From positions 1-58,516 of the forward strand of contig JAJPIP010000046.1 in assembly GCA_021324655.1 (NCBI GenBank): a stretch of DNA of 58,516 bases, written 5' to 3'. How positions within the stretch are numbered: position 1 is the first letter of the stretch; every line of letters begins with the position of its first letter. This stretch comes from Pseudomonadota bacterium (GTDB lineage: Bacteria > Chloroflexota > UBA5177). This document shows positions 19,314 through 26,650 of the stretch, one piece after another. The notes below the pieces were generated by a model. That model was not told the origin of the DNA and made no database searches. It saw nothing but the letters and a program-made list of their open reading frames with translations. The translations under genes were made by a program, and so were the position numbers.

Positions 19314-20013
19314 AGAGGGGAATCGCTCGGACGTCGATCACCGGGAAGGGAAACCCGTCAAGCGGCTTGCCGACCATGGCGACGTTGAATTTGTCCACCG
19401 CCAGGACCGCTTCGACGTCGTCGGCAGGAAAATCGCTGTCGTCCCCAAAGCCGGCGTAGCGACCGGTTTCCTCAAGGCGGCGTAGCCCCGTCTCGAGCAC
19501 GTCCCTCGCTTCTTCGGGACGGAGGAGGAGCGCTTCGAGGTACCGCGCGCACACCAGGTCCTCGATCGCGTTGTCAATGTCCGGCAGGGCCGTCGGCACC
19601 AGGGTCACAGATGAGAGCCCGAGCCGGCGAATATAGGCCGCGGTCGCCGCCGCATTGACGAGGGACGCCACCACCAGGTGACCGGCGCCGGACGCTGCCA
19701 CCGCACCCTGCGTGCCGGCTCCGGTGCGCTGGATGATGATGCGGCCGGCGACGGTGCGACGCTGTACCGCCGACGGCGAGTTATTGAGGTCGAATCCGGG
19801 AATGAGGCGCCCGCCCACTTCACCGGCGAGCAAGGAACCCGGCAGCGAGTCGTGGAGGCACAATGCGTCGTCCACGCCGCGGACCATCAAAATCCGCTCC
19901 GCACCGCCGGCAAATGCGTAGGCAGCGACGGTGAAAGCACGGATGACGTCGATGACGACGGCCGCTTCCGTGGTCCCGTTCAGGTCACGGTAGTGAAGGA
20001 TCTCGATCTGCAT
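19312..20013 (-). CDS. 2-phosphosulfolactate phosphatase family protein (ComB-like)
   Basis: ComB hydrolyses 2-phosphosulfolactate in archaeal coenzyme M synthesis. Many bacteria carry homologs whose role is less clear. The 233 residues match the family pattern: VVIDVIRAFTVAAYAFAGGA near the start, LLAGEVGGRLIPGFDLNNSP, QRTGAGTQGAV and a late DDVEAVLAVDKFNVAM. No other coenzyme M genes are in view, so the true substrate may differ. It is transcribed towards rny and shares that terminator. Confidence 0.85.
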   Translation of the reverse strand: MQIEILHYRDLNGTTEAAVVIDVIRAFTVAAYAFAGGAERILMVRGVDDALCLHDSLPGSLLAGEVGGRLIPGFDLNNSPSAVQRRTVAGRIIIQRTGAGTQGAVAASGAGHLVVASLVNAAATAAYIRRLGLSSVTLVPTALPDIDNAIEDLVCARYLEALLLRPEEARDVLETGLRRLEETGRYAGFGDDSDFPADDVEAVLAVDKFNVAMVGKPLDGFPFPVIDVRAIPL

Positions 20014-20082
20014 GAGCCAGGATACCCACGCCCTGGGCTAGCGGATGGATGGTAGAATGAGCCCGAAAGCGAGGTCGTGTAC

Positions 20083-20586
20083 ATGATGGTTCCGGTGGTC
20101 GTCGAGAGCGTCCGCATGAATCCGCAGAGCGGACAGCGGGTCGTCATCCTGAAAGACGAGAAACTGGACCGGTACCTCTTGATCTGGGTCGGTCAAAGCG
20201 AATCCACGGCGATTGCGCTCGAATTGCAGAGCGAGAAGGCGCCTCGTCCCCTGACGGCCGACCTCCTGAAGTCCGTCATCGACGAACTCAAAGCCCGCGT
20301 CGCCGAGATCAACGTCACGGAACTGAATGACGACGTGTACTACGCGCGCATCGGCCTCGTCAACGAAAAGAACGAGCGCCTCGACATCGATGCGCGTCCC
20401 AGTGACGCGATCGCTCTGGCTGTCCGTACCGAGGCGCCGATTTTTGTGGATGAAGACATCCTCGATCAACATTCGATCAGCCTGCCCAACCAGGACGACG
20501 AGCGCCTCGACGTCTATCGGGACTTCGTGAACCAACTCTTCCACGGCCACGGCTCGGAAGAGGGAGAGCGTCGTCCGGACGCGTAG
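20083..20586 (+). CDS. DUF151/bifunctional nuclease-domain protein
   Basis: 167 residues matching the BFN/DUF151 family: an N-terminal MVPVVVESVRMNPQSGQRVV strand pattern, LLIWVGQSESTAIALELQ, PRPLTADLLKSVID, and the DARPSDAIALAVRT motif. Some family members cleave DNA and RNA in vitro, but a cellular role in bacteria is not settled. Starts at GTG 20077 and ATG 20083 are both possible; the ATG has GAGG eight bases upstream. It forms a pair with the zinc-ribbon gene that follows. Confidence 0.87.
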   Translation: MMVPVVVESVRMNPQSGQRVVILKDEKLDRYLLIWVGQSESTAIALELQSEKAPRPLTADLLKSVIDELKARVAEINVTELNDDVYYARIGLVNEKNERLDIDARPSDAIALAVRTEAPIFVDEDILDQHSISLPNQDDERLDVYRDFVNQLFHGHGSEEGERRPDA

Positions 20587-20588
20587 GC

Positions 20589-20942
20589 ATGCCCGATTTT
20601 CCCGTCGGCCAGGAACGGTTCCTCCGGCAGTTGATCAGTACCTTCCGGTGCCAGGTCTGCCACTGTGGCTACGAGCGCGACCAGGTCCGCGTGGCCGCTC
20701 GACATGACGAGTTGTGGATCGTCAGCGTGCGCTGCCGGCGCTGCCGCAATCAGCAGGTCTTCGGCATCACTCTGACCGACGACGAGGCCGATGATGACCT
20801 GGAGATGGAAGAGGAGTTCGACGAGATTGCGGTCGAGCTCGAGCTGGAGAGCGAGGAGCCGGTCTGCTACGACGACGTCCTCGACATGCACCTCTTCCTG
20901 ACAGAGTTCAACGGGGACTTCAGGCGGCTCTTCCGTTCCTGA
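20589..20942 (+). CDS. Small zinc-ribbon-like acidic protein of unknown function
   Basis: 117 residues starting 2 bp after the DUF151 stop. It has two CxxC knuckles (FRCQVCHCG and VRCRRCRNQ, about residues 21 and 49) fit to bind one zinc. A very acidic segment (DDEADDDLEMEEEFDEIAVE) and a short C-terminal tail follow. It is probably co-translated with the nuclease-domain gene and could be a partner or adaptor. No enzyme signature is visible. The 119 bp after it, up to obg, show no gene. Confidence 0.65.
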   Translation: MPDFPVGQERFLRQLISTFRCQVCHCGYERDQVRVAARHDELWIVSVRCRRCRNQQVFGITLTDDEADDDLEMEEEFDEIAVELELESEEPVCYDDVLDMHLFLTEFNGDFRRLFRS

Positions 20943-21061
20943 CGCGAATTCCTCCGGCGGTGCAGAGCGGCGAGACCCTGCTGCTTTGTAGCATCGAAAG
21001 CTCGTGAACGAGAGCGCGGTGCGCGCCGTGCAGCGCATTCGACCGTGACGAGACGGCTGCC

Positions 21062-22405
21062 CTACCTGCTGTCGCGTTTCGCGCGGCGCTGGGCGGCGGT
21101 CTCACGTTGGGGCTTGACCTCGGGCTCATAGGTTTCGTCCCAGTTGAACTCGGTTTCCCCGATCCGCACTTTGCTTCCTTCGCGGGCGCCGGCGCGGGTG
21201 AGGGCGGCAAAGACCCCCATCCGTTTCAGCCGCTTCTGGAGGCGGTACACCGCCTCGTCGTTGTCCAGATCGGTCATCACCACCAGCCGCTCAACGGCGT
21301 GGCCGGTCACGTAAAACGTCCCGCGCTTCCGCTCTATCTCGAAGTACTCGGGATTCGGCGGGACGGTGATCACTTCGACCTCGTCGGATCGCGCCGCCTC
21401 CACCTTGCTCGCTTCCGATCGGACCAGATCTGCCGTGCGGTACACCAGCTCGCGGACGCCGCTTCCGGTTGCCGCCGAGATACCCATCACCGGGTACCCC
21501 GCAGCGTGGAGCTCGCGCTCCAGTGCCGGCCACCGCTCGGACGCCTCGGAAAGGTCCAGTTTGGTCACCACCACGATCTGTGGCTTCTCGAGCAGGGACG
21601 AAGCGTGTGCGCCCAGCTCGGCATTGATCTGCCGGAATCCGGCTAAGGGGTCATCGGCGCTGCCGTCAAGGAGATGGAGAAGGACCAGGGTCCGCTCGAT
21701 GTGGCGGAGGAACTCGTGGCCCAGTCCCACTCCCTCATGGGCGCCCTCGATGAGCCCCGGGATATCGGCGGCGACCAGGGTGTAGTCTTCGTCGACTTCG
21801 ACCACGCCCAGATTCGGCGAGAGAGTGGTGAACGGATAATCGGCGATCTTGGGGCGCGCCGCGCTGATGACCGACAGCAGCGTCGACTTGCCGGCGTTGG
21901 GCAGACCGACCAGCCCGACCTCGGCGATGACTTTGAGCTCCAGGTCGAGGGTGCGGCTCTGGCCGGGCTCACCTTTCTCCGCGAATCGAGGCGCCTGATT
22001 GGTCGACGACTTGAAGTGGACGTTGCCGAGGCCGCCGATGCCTCCCTTGGCCACGACGAGCATTTGATTGTCCTCGGTCAGATCGGCCAGCGTTTGTCCC
22101 GACTCGGCGTCTCGCACGACGGTACCGACCGGAACGGGAATCACGAGATCCTGCCCGCTCTTGCCCCGCATTCGGCTGGGCCCTCCCGGCTGACCGTTCT
22201 CGGCAGCGAAGCGGCGGCGCCGCTTGAACATGAAGAGCGTGTTGATCGACCGGTCGGACCGCAGGATCACGTCACCGCCCGAGCCGCCGTCTCCGCCATC
22301 CGGACCGCCCAGGGGAACGAACTTCTCACGGTGAAAGTGCATGCTGCCGTCACCACCGTTTCCGGCTTGAACGAAGATCTCGGCCTCGTCAAGAAACGTA
22401 TTCAC
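21062..22405 (-). CDS. obgE: Obg family GTPase
   Basis: An essential ribosome-associated GTPase acting in 50S maturation and stress signalling. An N-terminal Gly-rich Obg fold (GGDGSMHFHREKFVPLGGPD and more) is followed by the G domain with GLPNAGKSTLLS, DIPGLIEGAHEG and VVTKLDLSE. A C-terminal OCT domain (residues about 340-425) and a basic tail finish the protein. About 447 residues is normal for an OCT-containing Obg. GTG codons at 22411 and 22405 both fit; 22405 has AGGA at better spacing. It overlaps the end of the radical SAM gene. Confidence 0.96.
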   Translation of the reverse strand: MNTFLDEAEIFVQAGNGGDGSMHFHREKFVPLGGPDGGDGGSGGDVILRSDRSINTLFMFKRRRRFAAENGQPGGPSRMRGKSGQDLVIPVPVGTVVRDAESGQTLADLTEDNQMLVVAKGGIGGLGNVHFKSSTNQAPRFAEKGEPGQSRTLDLELKVIAEVGLVGLPNAGKSTLLSVISAARPKIADYPFTTLSPNLGVVEVDEDYTLVAADIPGLIEGAHEGVGLGHEFLRHIERTLVLLHLLDGSADDPLAGFRQINAELGAHASSLLEKPQIVVVTKLDLSEASERWPALERELHAAGYPVMGISAATGSGVRELVYRTADLVRSEASKVEAARSDEVEVITVPPNPEYFEIERKRGTFYVTGHAVERLVVMTDLDNDEAVYRLQKRLKRMGVFAALTRAGAREGSKVRIGETEFNWDETYEPEVKPQRETAAQRRAKRDSR

Positions 22406-23636
22406 GGGCACATCCTACGAATGGTGTGTGGCTTCCGAGCGCGACGCCGAGACCAGCGATCTGCTCCATGAGCGCCTGAATGCCGATGGCGGGGCCCGCG
22501 GGAAAGCCAACCTTCTCCTGCAGCAACTCTCGGTCCATATTGAGGGTCCTCATCTGAACCATCTGCACCTCCGCCCTCTGAAGGAAGGCAAGGAGCGCCT
22601 CTACCTCTGCCGGCGTGTCGGTGTAACCGGGATAGGTGAGCAAGTTCACCGATGTGTGCAGTCCCTGCCGGCGAGAAAGACGCAGCGATTCCTCCATCTC
22701 GGTAAGGCCATAGTTGCGCGGACCGTAGTACCGACGGTGCCCTTCGTCCCGGGCCGAGAACATGCTGACGCGTACGCTATCTAGACCCGCATCGATCAGG
22801 TGCTGCAAGGCGCGCGGGTTGCTGCCGTTGGTATTGATATGGAGCTGGCCGCGCGAGGTGCGGGCGCGTACTGCCGTGATAGCGCGGCCAATGAGCCGGG
22901 CACGGAGGATCGGCTCGCCTTCGCAGCCCTGGCCAAACGACACAATCGGATTCGGGGCCGTTTCGAGGTGGGGCAGGACAAGCGCCACGATCTCGTCGAC
23001 GGTTGGCGTGAAAGCGATGCGGTCGTGGGGCGCGGTAACATCGTCCAGTTGCTCGGAGATGCAGCCCACGCACTGAGCATTGCAGGCGACCGATACAGCG
23101 ATCGCCATCTCATCACGTCCATAAAAGAGGTTCTGGGCGGTATAACAACCGTAGTCGAGGGCGCAACGCCCGTGGTGCGCCAGTAAACGGTTGTCCGGGT
23201 TGGCCCGGATGCGCTTCTGTACCAGCGCCGGCAGATCCGGACTGTTATGGATCGCAGGATCCCAGCTCCCGCCGGGATCGAGCGGGAGGGCGGAGGCGAA
23301 GAGCGCGCCGTGCAGCGACGTGACGGCGGTATAGCCGAAAAGCGGGAGATGGTCTGCACCCGGCTCCTTGATATAGGCCGGGGTGAGCAGACGCGTGTAG
23401 CCGGTGGGCAAGAGAGCGGCCACCGGCCGTCCCGGCACTTCGACGATCGCTCCCAACCGATCGCGCCCCAGAGCGCGACAGCCGGGAAGCTGAGTGAGAG
23501 TTGATCCATCCGGCAGGGGAATCAGTCGCCCCAGGGGCTGTGACTCGAGCCCGCTGCTTCCCAACGCCTCGTACTCCGGTTCTTCGCGCAGCGTGCCGTC
23601 ATCATCGGCCACCAGCAGGCGGCGACGGACGGTCAC
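22389..23636 (-). CDS. Radical SAM protein of unknown substrate
   Basis: 415 residues with a radical SAM core in the second half. The cluster motif is CNAQCVGC (Cx3Cx2C), then the glycine-rich SFGQGCEGEPILR and the TNGSNPRALQHL and VRVSMFSA strands. Its N-terminal half (about residues 1-165) has no motif I recognise but includes HHGRCALDYGCY. It is translationally linked to the Nudix gene upstream (GTGA-like overlap) and to obg downstream. Late Cys residues are few, so a SPASM domain is not evident. The substrate is unknown. Confidence 0.85.
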   Translation of the reverse strand: MTVRRRLLVADDDGTLREEPEYEALGSSGLESQPLGRLIPLPDGSTLTQLPGCRALGRDRLGAIVEVPGRPVAALLPTGYTRLLTPAYIKEPGADHLPLFGYTAVTSLHGALFASALPLDPGGSWDPAIHNSPDLPALVQKRIRANPDNRLLAHHGRCALDYGCYTAQNLFYGRDEMAIAVSVACNAQCVGCISEQLDDVTAPHDRIAFTPTVDEIVALVLPHLETAPNPIVSFGQGCEGEPILRARLIGRAITAVRARTSRGQLHINTNGSNPRALQHLIDAGLDSVRVSMFSARDEGHRRYYGPRNYGLTEMEESLRLSRRQGLHTSVNLLTYPGYTDTPAEVEALLAFLQRAEVQMVQMRTLNMDRELLQEKVGFPAGPAIGIQALMEQIAGLGVALGSHTPFVGCAREYVS

Positions 23637-24109
23637 GATTTGTCCTCGGCCCAGGCGAGGGCCAGACGTATGCCGGCAGCTAGATCGGGCGGCACAGCGT
23701 CCGAGGGCAGATCGTCAGGCGCCATCCAGCGGAAACCTTGCCGCACTCCGACGTCGGGGATCGTGCCGGTGGGGGCGAGGGCGTAGTAGATCATGTCCAC
23801 ATGTTGATGGTACGGGTTGATGTCCTCGACGAGGATGTGGGCCGGTTGGGCGACCACTCGAACCGTTAGCTCCCGCGAGAGGGCGGCCGCCTCGTCCTCG
23901 CTGTGCAACTGAACCTCGAGGCCGGTCTCCTCAAGCACCTCCCGCCGCGCCGCATCATCGGGCAGCTCGTCACGCTCCACGTGCCCTCCCGGGGGGAGCC
24001 AGAGACGTTGCTTGGGATGGAGGTGAAGCAAGACACTCCCGGAGTGAATGACAAAAGTCGTGGCCGTCAGGTGGCGCGTGATCTCGGAACGTGGCGTCGG
24101 CATGCTCAT
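23633..24109 (-). CDS. Nudix hydrolase
   Basis: 158 residues with a complete Nudix box (GGHVERDELPDDAARREVLEETGLEV pattern; the REVLEETGL core is intact around residue 55) that binds Mg and cleaves a nucleoside diphosphate linked to another group. A HPKQRLWLPPGGH strand precedes it, as in the family. It starts at ATG 24107-24109 and leads the radical SAM gene in the same operon. The substrate cannot be inferred; a link to the radical SAM product is possible but unproven. Confidence 0.92.
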   Translation of the reverse strand: MSMPTPRSEITRHLTATTFVIHSGSVLLHLHPKQRLWLPPGGHVERDELPDDAARREVLEETGLEVQLHSEDEAAALSRELTVRVVAQPAHILVEDINPYHQHVDMIYYALAPTGTIPDVGVRQGFRWMAPDDLPSDAVPPDLAAGIRLALAWAEDKS

Positions 24110-24314
24110 GGCGCTGTCCCTACTCTAACCGCCCGCACCGTCACCGGTCCGGAAGGTCTTCTCGCAGCCCGGCCCGGACACCAGGGGGTCGTCCACGCTT
24201 CCCAGACTTTCGGCATGCACCTGCCGCCGAGAGACATCCGACAAAACCGGCCGAAAGTGGGTGGCCGCGCTTGGTGTAGACATGGTAAAGAAACGGTAAC
24301 TCTGGAGTGGACAC

Positions 24315-24836
24315 ATGGACCGAGACGAGATACCGGAAATCTTTTGGGACGCACTGAACGCGCTCTCGTTTGAGGGCCTGCCCGAGATGCCCGGGAGTGA
24401 CGACTCCGCGGGCGACGATGACTGGACCCCCCCACTTCCTGACGGACTGACGGACGAACTACTCGTCGCGGACCCCACGGTCAGCTTCGGACGCATGGTC
24501 CACCTCGTCGGGGATCCTGCCAGTCCGACCGTGGCGTATACGCACGTCATCCTGCGCCAGGGCCTGCTGGGAATGCGCGTCTATTTCCCGGCCCAGGCAG
24601 TCCCCGGCACGATCGGCATCCCGGCATTCCTGGTGGGGTTCCGGGACATGCCGCAGGTGCGCCGGATGTACGACGTGCAACGCGTGCTCGAGCGTCTGCA
24701 CGGGGCGAGCGACGAACGCCTCGCCTACGGCCGTGCCGTCTCCAGCGCGACGGTCCAGCAGGCGATCAGGGCACTGGCCGGACTGGCGGCGCTGGAGCGG
24801 ATGCCCTTCGCGCTGCTGCCACTGTACGGGGCCTGA
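24315..24836 (+). CDS. Hypothetical protein next to tRNA-Arg
   Basis: 173 residues with no signal peptide or membrane segment and no motif I recognise. The first 60 residues are acidic and low complexity (PGSDDSAGDDDW). The rest is a mixed alpha/beta pattern with a repeated hydrophobic core (HLVGDPASPTVAYTHVILRQ). Codon use is chromosome-like. The 205 bp upstream (24110-24314) hold no gene, only a possible weak promoter near 24271-24295 (TTGGTG then GTAACT). Confidence 0.6.
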   Translation: MDRDEIPEIFWDALNALSFEGLPEMPGSDDSAGDDDWTPPLPDGLTDELLVADPTVSFGRMVHLVGDPASPTVAYTHVILRQGLLGMRVYFPAQAVPGTIGIPAFLVGFRDMPQVRRMYDVQRVLERLHGASDERLAYGRAVSSATVQQAIRALAGLAALERMPFALLPLYGA

Positions 24837-24879
24837 CGCGAGCGGGAGTCCGGCAGGTCCAGTACACTGGGTGGCGCGC

Positions 24880-24955
24880 GCACCTGTAGCTCAGCGGATA
24901 GAGCACCAGTCTTCGGAACTGGGTGTCGGGGGTTCGAATCCCTCCAGGTGCGCCA
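24880..24955 (+). tRNA. tRNA-Arg, anticodon TCG
   Basis: Folds as a complete 76-nt tRNA: acceptor GCACCTG/CAGGTGC with G73 and an encoded CCA, D-arm GCTC...GAGC with GGA in the loop, a 5-bp anticodon stem CCAGT/ACTGG, and a T-arm with loop TTCGAAT. The 7-nt anticodon loop CTTCGGA gives anticodon TCG, reading the Arg codon CGA. A20 in the D-loop supports Arg identity. Its 3' end faces the integrase of the neighbouring element. Confidence 0.95.
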
Positions 24956-24962
24956 TCCTTTT

Positions 24963-24980
24963 TTGGCTTGTACAAGCCAA
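24963..24980. repeat. 18-bp perfect palindrome next to tRNA-Arg
   Basis: TTGGCTTGTACAAGCCAA starts 8 bp after the tRNA CCA, immediately following a T-rich run. It could be an operator or an integrase core-site component. Its position at the att end is suggestive, but no function is shown. Confidence 0.6.
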
Positions 24981-25022
24981 TCCCATCGCGTTCCTGCGCT
25001 GCCTGTCCAGGCGCTCCGGGCG

Positions 25023-25044
25023 ATTTGACCACAATTTGACCACA
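25023..25044. repeat. Two tandem 11-bp repeats, likely integrase arm sites
   Basis: ATTTGACCACA occurs twice in tandem between the tRNA end and the integrase stop codon, followed by a further ATTT. Tandem repeats in this position are typical arm-binding sites of tyrosine recombinases. Confidence 0.55.
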
Positions 25045-25051
25045 ATTTCGG

Positions 25052-26185
25052 TCATGCGTGTTCCCGGTGGGCGGCAAAAAGGGCATCGAGGCGGTTCGCA
25101 GCGTCGCGGTGCATCGCCGGCATAAGGTGTCCGTAGACGGCGAGCGTAGTCGTAACGTTCGCGTGACCGAGCATCTCGCTCACCAGCTTTACCGGCAGTC
25201 CCAACTCATGGAGCAGGATACTCGCCGCGGTGTGGCGGAGATCGTGGGGGCGCATGTGCGGCAGGTCAGTCTTCTTCAGCGCGTTCCGAAAGTTGTAGTG
25301 AATACGCCCCCGATCGAATGGTTTCCCGGTCTCGGTGCTGAAGACGAGATCGTTGTCCTCCCATGTTGGCCCTGCTCCTAGCTGGACCTTCAACTGGCGT
25401 ACACGCTGGTCGCGCAGCGCTGCAACCGTCTCTTCGGGCAATTCAACGGTGCGCCTGCTTCCAGCCGTCTTGGTGTCCTCAAAGACCAGGCCGGCTTCCT
25501 GCTGTCGCTGGACCGTACGCCGGACCAGGAGGCTCTTCCTGTCCCATTCGATATCTGACCACTTGAGCGCGAGCGCCTCGCCGATCCGCAGTCCGGTCGT
25601 TCCCAATAAGACCCAAAGGTTGTGGAAGCGATCTTCTTTGGTGGCATCGAAGAGAGCCATAAGTTGATCGGGAGTGAGAATAGTCATCTCGGTCGTCCGC
25701 GGTTTCGGAGCAACCACAGCCTCAGCGACATTTCGCGGCAAGATGTTCCAGAGGACAGCTTGCTTGAGAGCGGCGTGCAAGAGGCGGTGCGCCTGGCGCA
25801 CGCTGTACGGAGCGAGCTGCTTGCCCAGTTCGGCATAGCACCGTTGCACGTGCACTGGCTCGAGTGCATCTAAGCGAACAGAGCCGATGTGAGCGATGAG
25901 GCGACCAACGTTGAGTTCGTAGATCTCAGCGGTTCGCGGTTTGATATTTGGACGCTTGGTCTCAAGCCAGCTACGGAGATACACCTCGACCGTGTCGCTG
26001 CGTTCGATAGATAGGCGCCCGAGGCTGCGCTCTACGTGCGCCTCCTGTAGCTTTTGAAGTGCTTCCCGCCTCGTCTTCCCGTAGAAGTACTTCGGCTTCC
26101 CTCCCGGCAATCCAAGCCGAGCTTCCCATCGCCCATCTCCCCGTTTGCGGACAGTGCCTTCACCATGTCCGCGGGTCTTAGTCAT
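25052..26185 (-). CDS. Tyrosine recombinase (element integrase)
   Basis: Catalyses integration and excision of the element at the tRNA-Arg end. The 377 residues have an N-terminal AP2-like arm-binding domain (about residues 10-50), a SAM-like core-binding domain (about 60-160) and a C-terminal catalytic domain. Visible catalytic residues are Arg in GTTGLRIGEAL, HDLRHTAAS (H-x-x-R), LGHANVTTTLAVYGH and its Tyr. I chose the ATG at 26185, because 50 upstream codons are atypical. The gene overlaps the ribbon-helix-helix gene by 8 bp. Confidence 0.95.
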   Translation of the reverse strand: MTKTRGHGEGTVRKRGDGRWEARLGLPGGKPKYFYGKTRREALQKLQEAHVERSLGRLSIERSDTVEVYLRSWLETKRPNIKPRTAEIYELNVGRLIAHIGSVRLDALEPVHVQRCYAELGKQLAPYSVRQAHRLLHAALKQAVLWNILPRNVAEAVVAPKPRTTEMTILTPDQLMALFDATKEDRFHNLWVLLGTTGLRIGEALALKWSDIEWDRKSLLVRRTVQRQQEAGLVFEDTKTAGSRRTVELPEETVAALRDQRVRQLKVQLGAGPTWEDNDLVFSTETGKPFDRGRIHYNFRNALKKTDLPHMRPHDLRHTAASILLHELGLPVKLVSEMLGHANVTTTLAVYGHLMPAMHRDAANRLDALFAAHREHA

Positions 26186-26387
26186 CCTGCTTCTCCTCGC
26201 CGGCATTGCCCCGGTCAGGGGGCATAGGCGAGATGCGGATCCGCTCTGCTTCTGCCAAGATGCGAAGCGCGAGCCTGATTGCATCACTATCGGTTGAGAC
26301 GCCATATCGCTCCTGAATCGTGCGAATGGCGTCACGATCTCGGTCTCCCAGGAAGATGGAGGTTCTCTGCACGTGATTATATATCAT
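26178..26387 (-). CDS. Ribbon-helix-helix (CopG-like) DNA-binding protein
   Basis: 69 residues. The segment VQRTSIFLGDRDRDAIRTIQ looks like a ribbon-helix-helix domain: a beta strand, then two helices, the second around STDSDAIRLALRILAEAE. The tail is charged. It overlaps the integrase start by 8 bp and lies between the excisionase and integrase genes, so it probably helps control excision or integrase expression. Confidence 0.75.
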   Translation of the reverse strand: MIYNHVQRTSIFLGDRDRDAIRTIQERYGVSTDSDAIRLALRILAEAERIRISPMPPDRGNAGEEKQDD

Positions 26388-26430
26388 GGATACTTACCTT
26401 GCCGCAACGGATTCTGCTGCCTGCCGGTCC

Positions 26431-26649
26431 CTAATGCATCAGAGGACGCGGAGCATCTGCCTCCATCCCGGGCACCGAATCGTGAGCTTGACGGGCAATC
26501 CAATCATCCAGTGCCGACTCCGGGATGCGCCGAGCGCGGCCTATCTTGACGGTGCGGAGTTCCTGCCTCGCGATCAGTTGGTACAGCATCGTCCGTCCAA
26601 TCGCCAGACGAGCCGCTGCTTCATTTACGGTGAGCAACACGTCTCCCAC
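26431..26649 (-). CDS. Excisionase-family helix-turn-helix protein
   Basis: 72 residues, GTG start with AGGAGG 5 bp upstream. The core LLTVNEAAARLAIGRTMLYQ and the wing TVKIGRARRIPESALDDWI are classic for the MerR-like excisionase (HTH_17) family, which bends att DNA to direct excision. Its ribosome site lies within the end of the Replic_Relax gene, so it is transcribed from the conjugation operon and coupled to it. Confidence 0.88.
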   Translation of the reverse strand: MGDVLLTVNEAAARLAIGRTMLYQLIARQELRTVKIGRARRIPESALDDWIARQAHDSVPGMEADAPRPLMH

Positions 26650-26650
26650 G

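Noticed and set aside
20943-21061. Possible tRNA-like or small RNA in the gap before obg
   Set aside because: No cloverleaf fold with TTC loop and CCA could be made.
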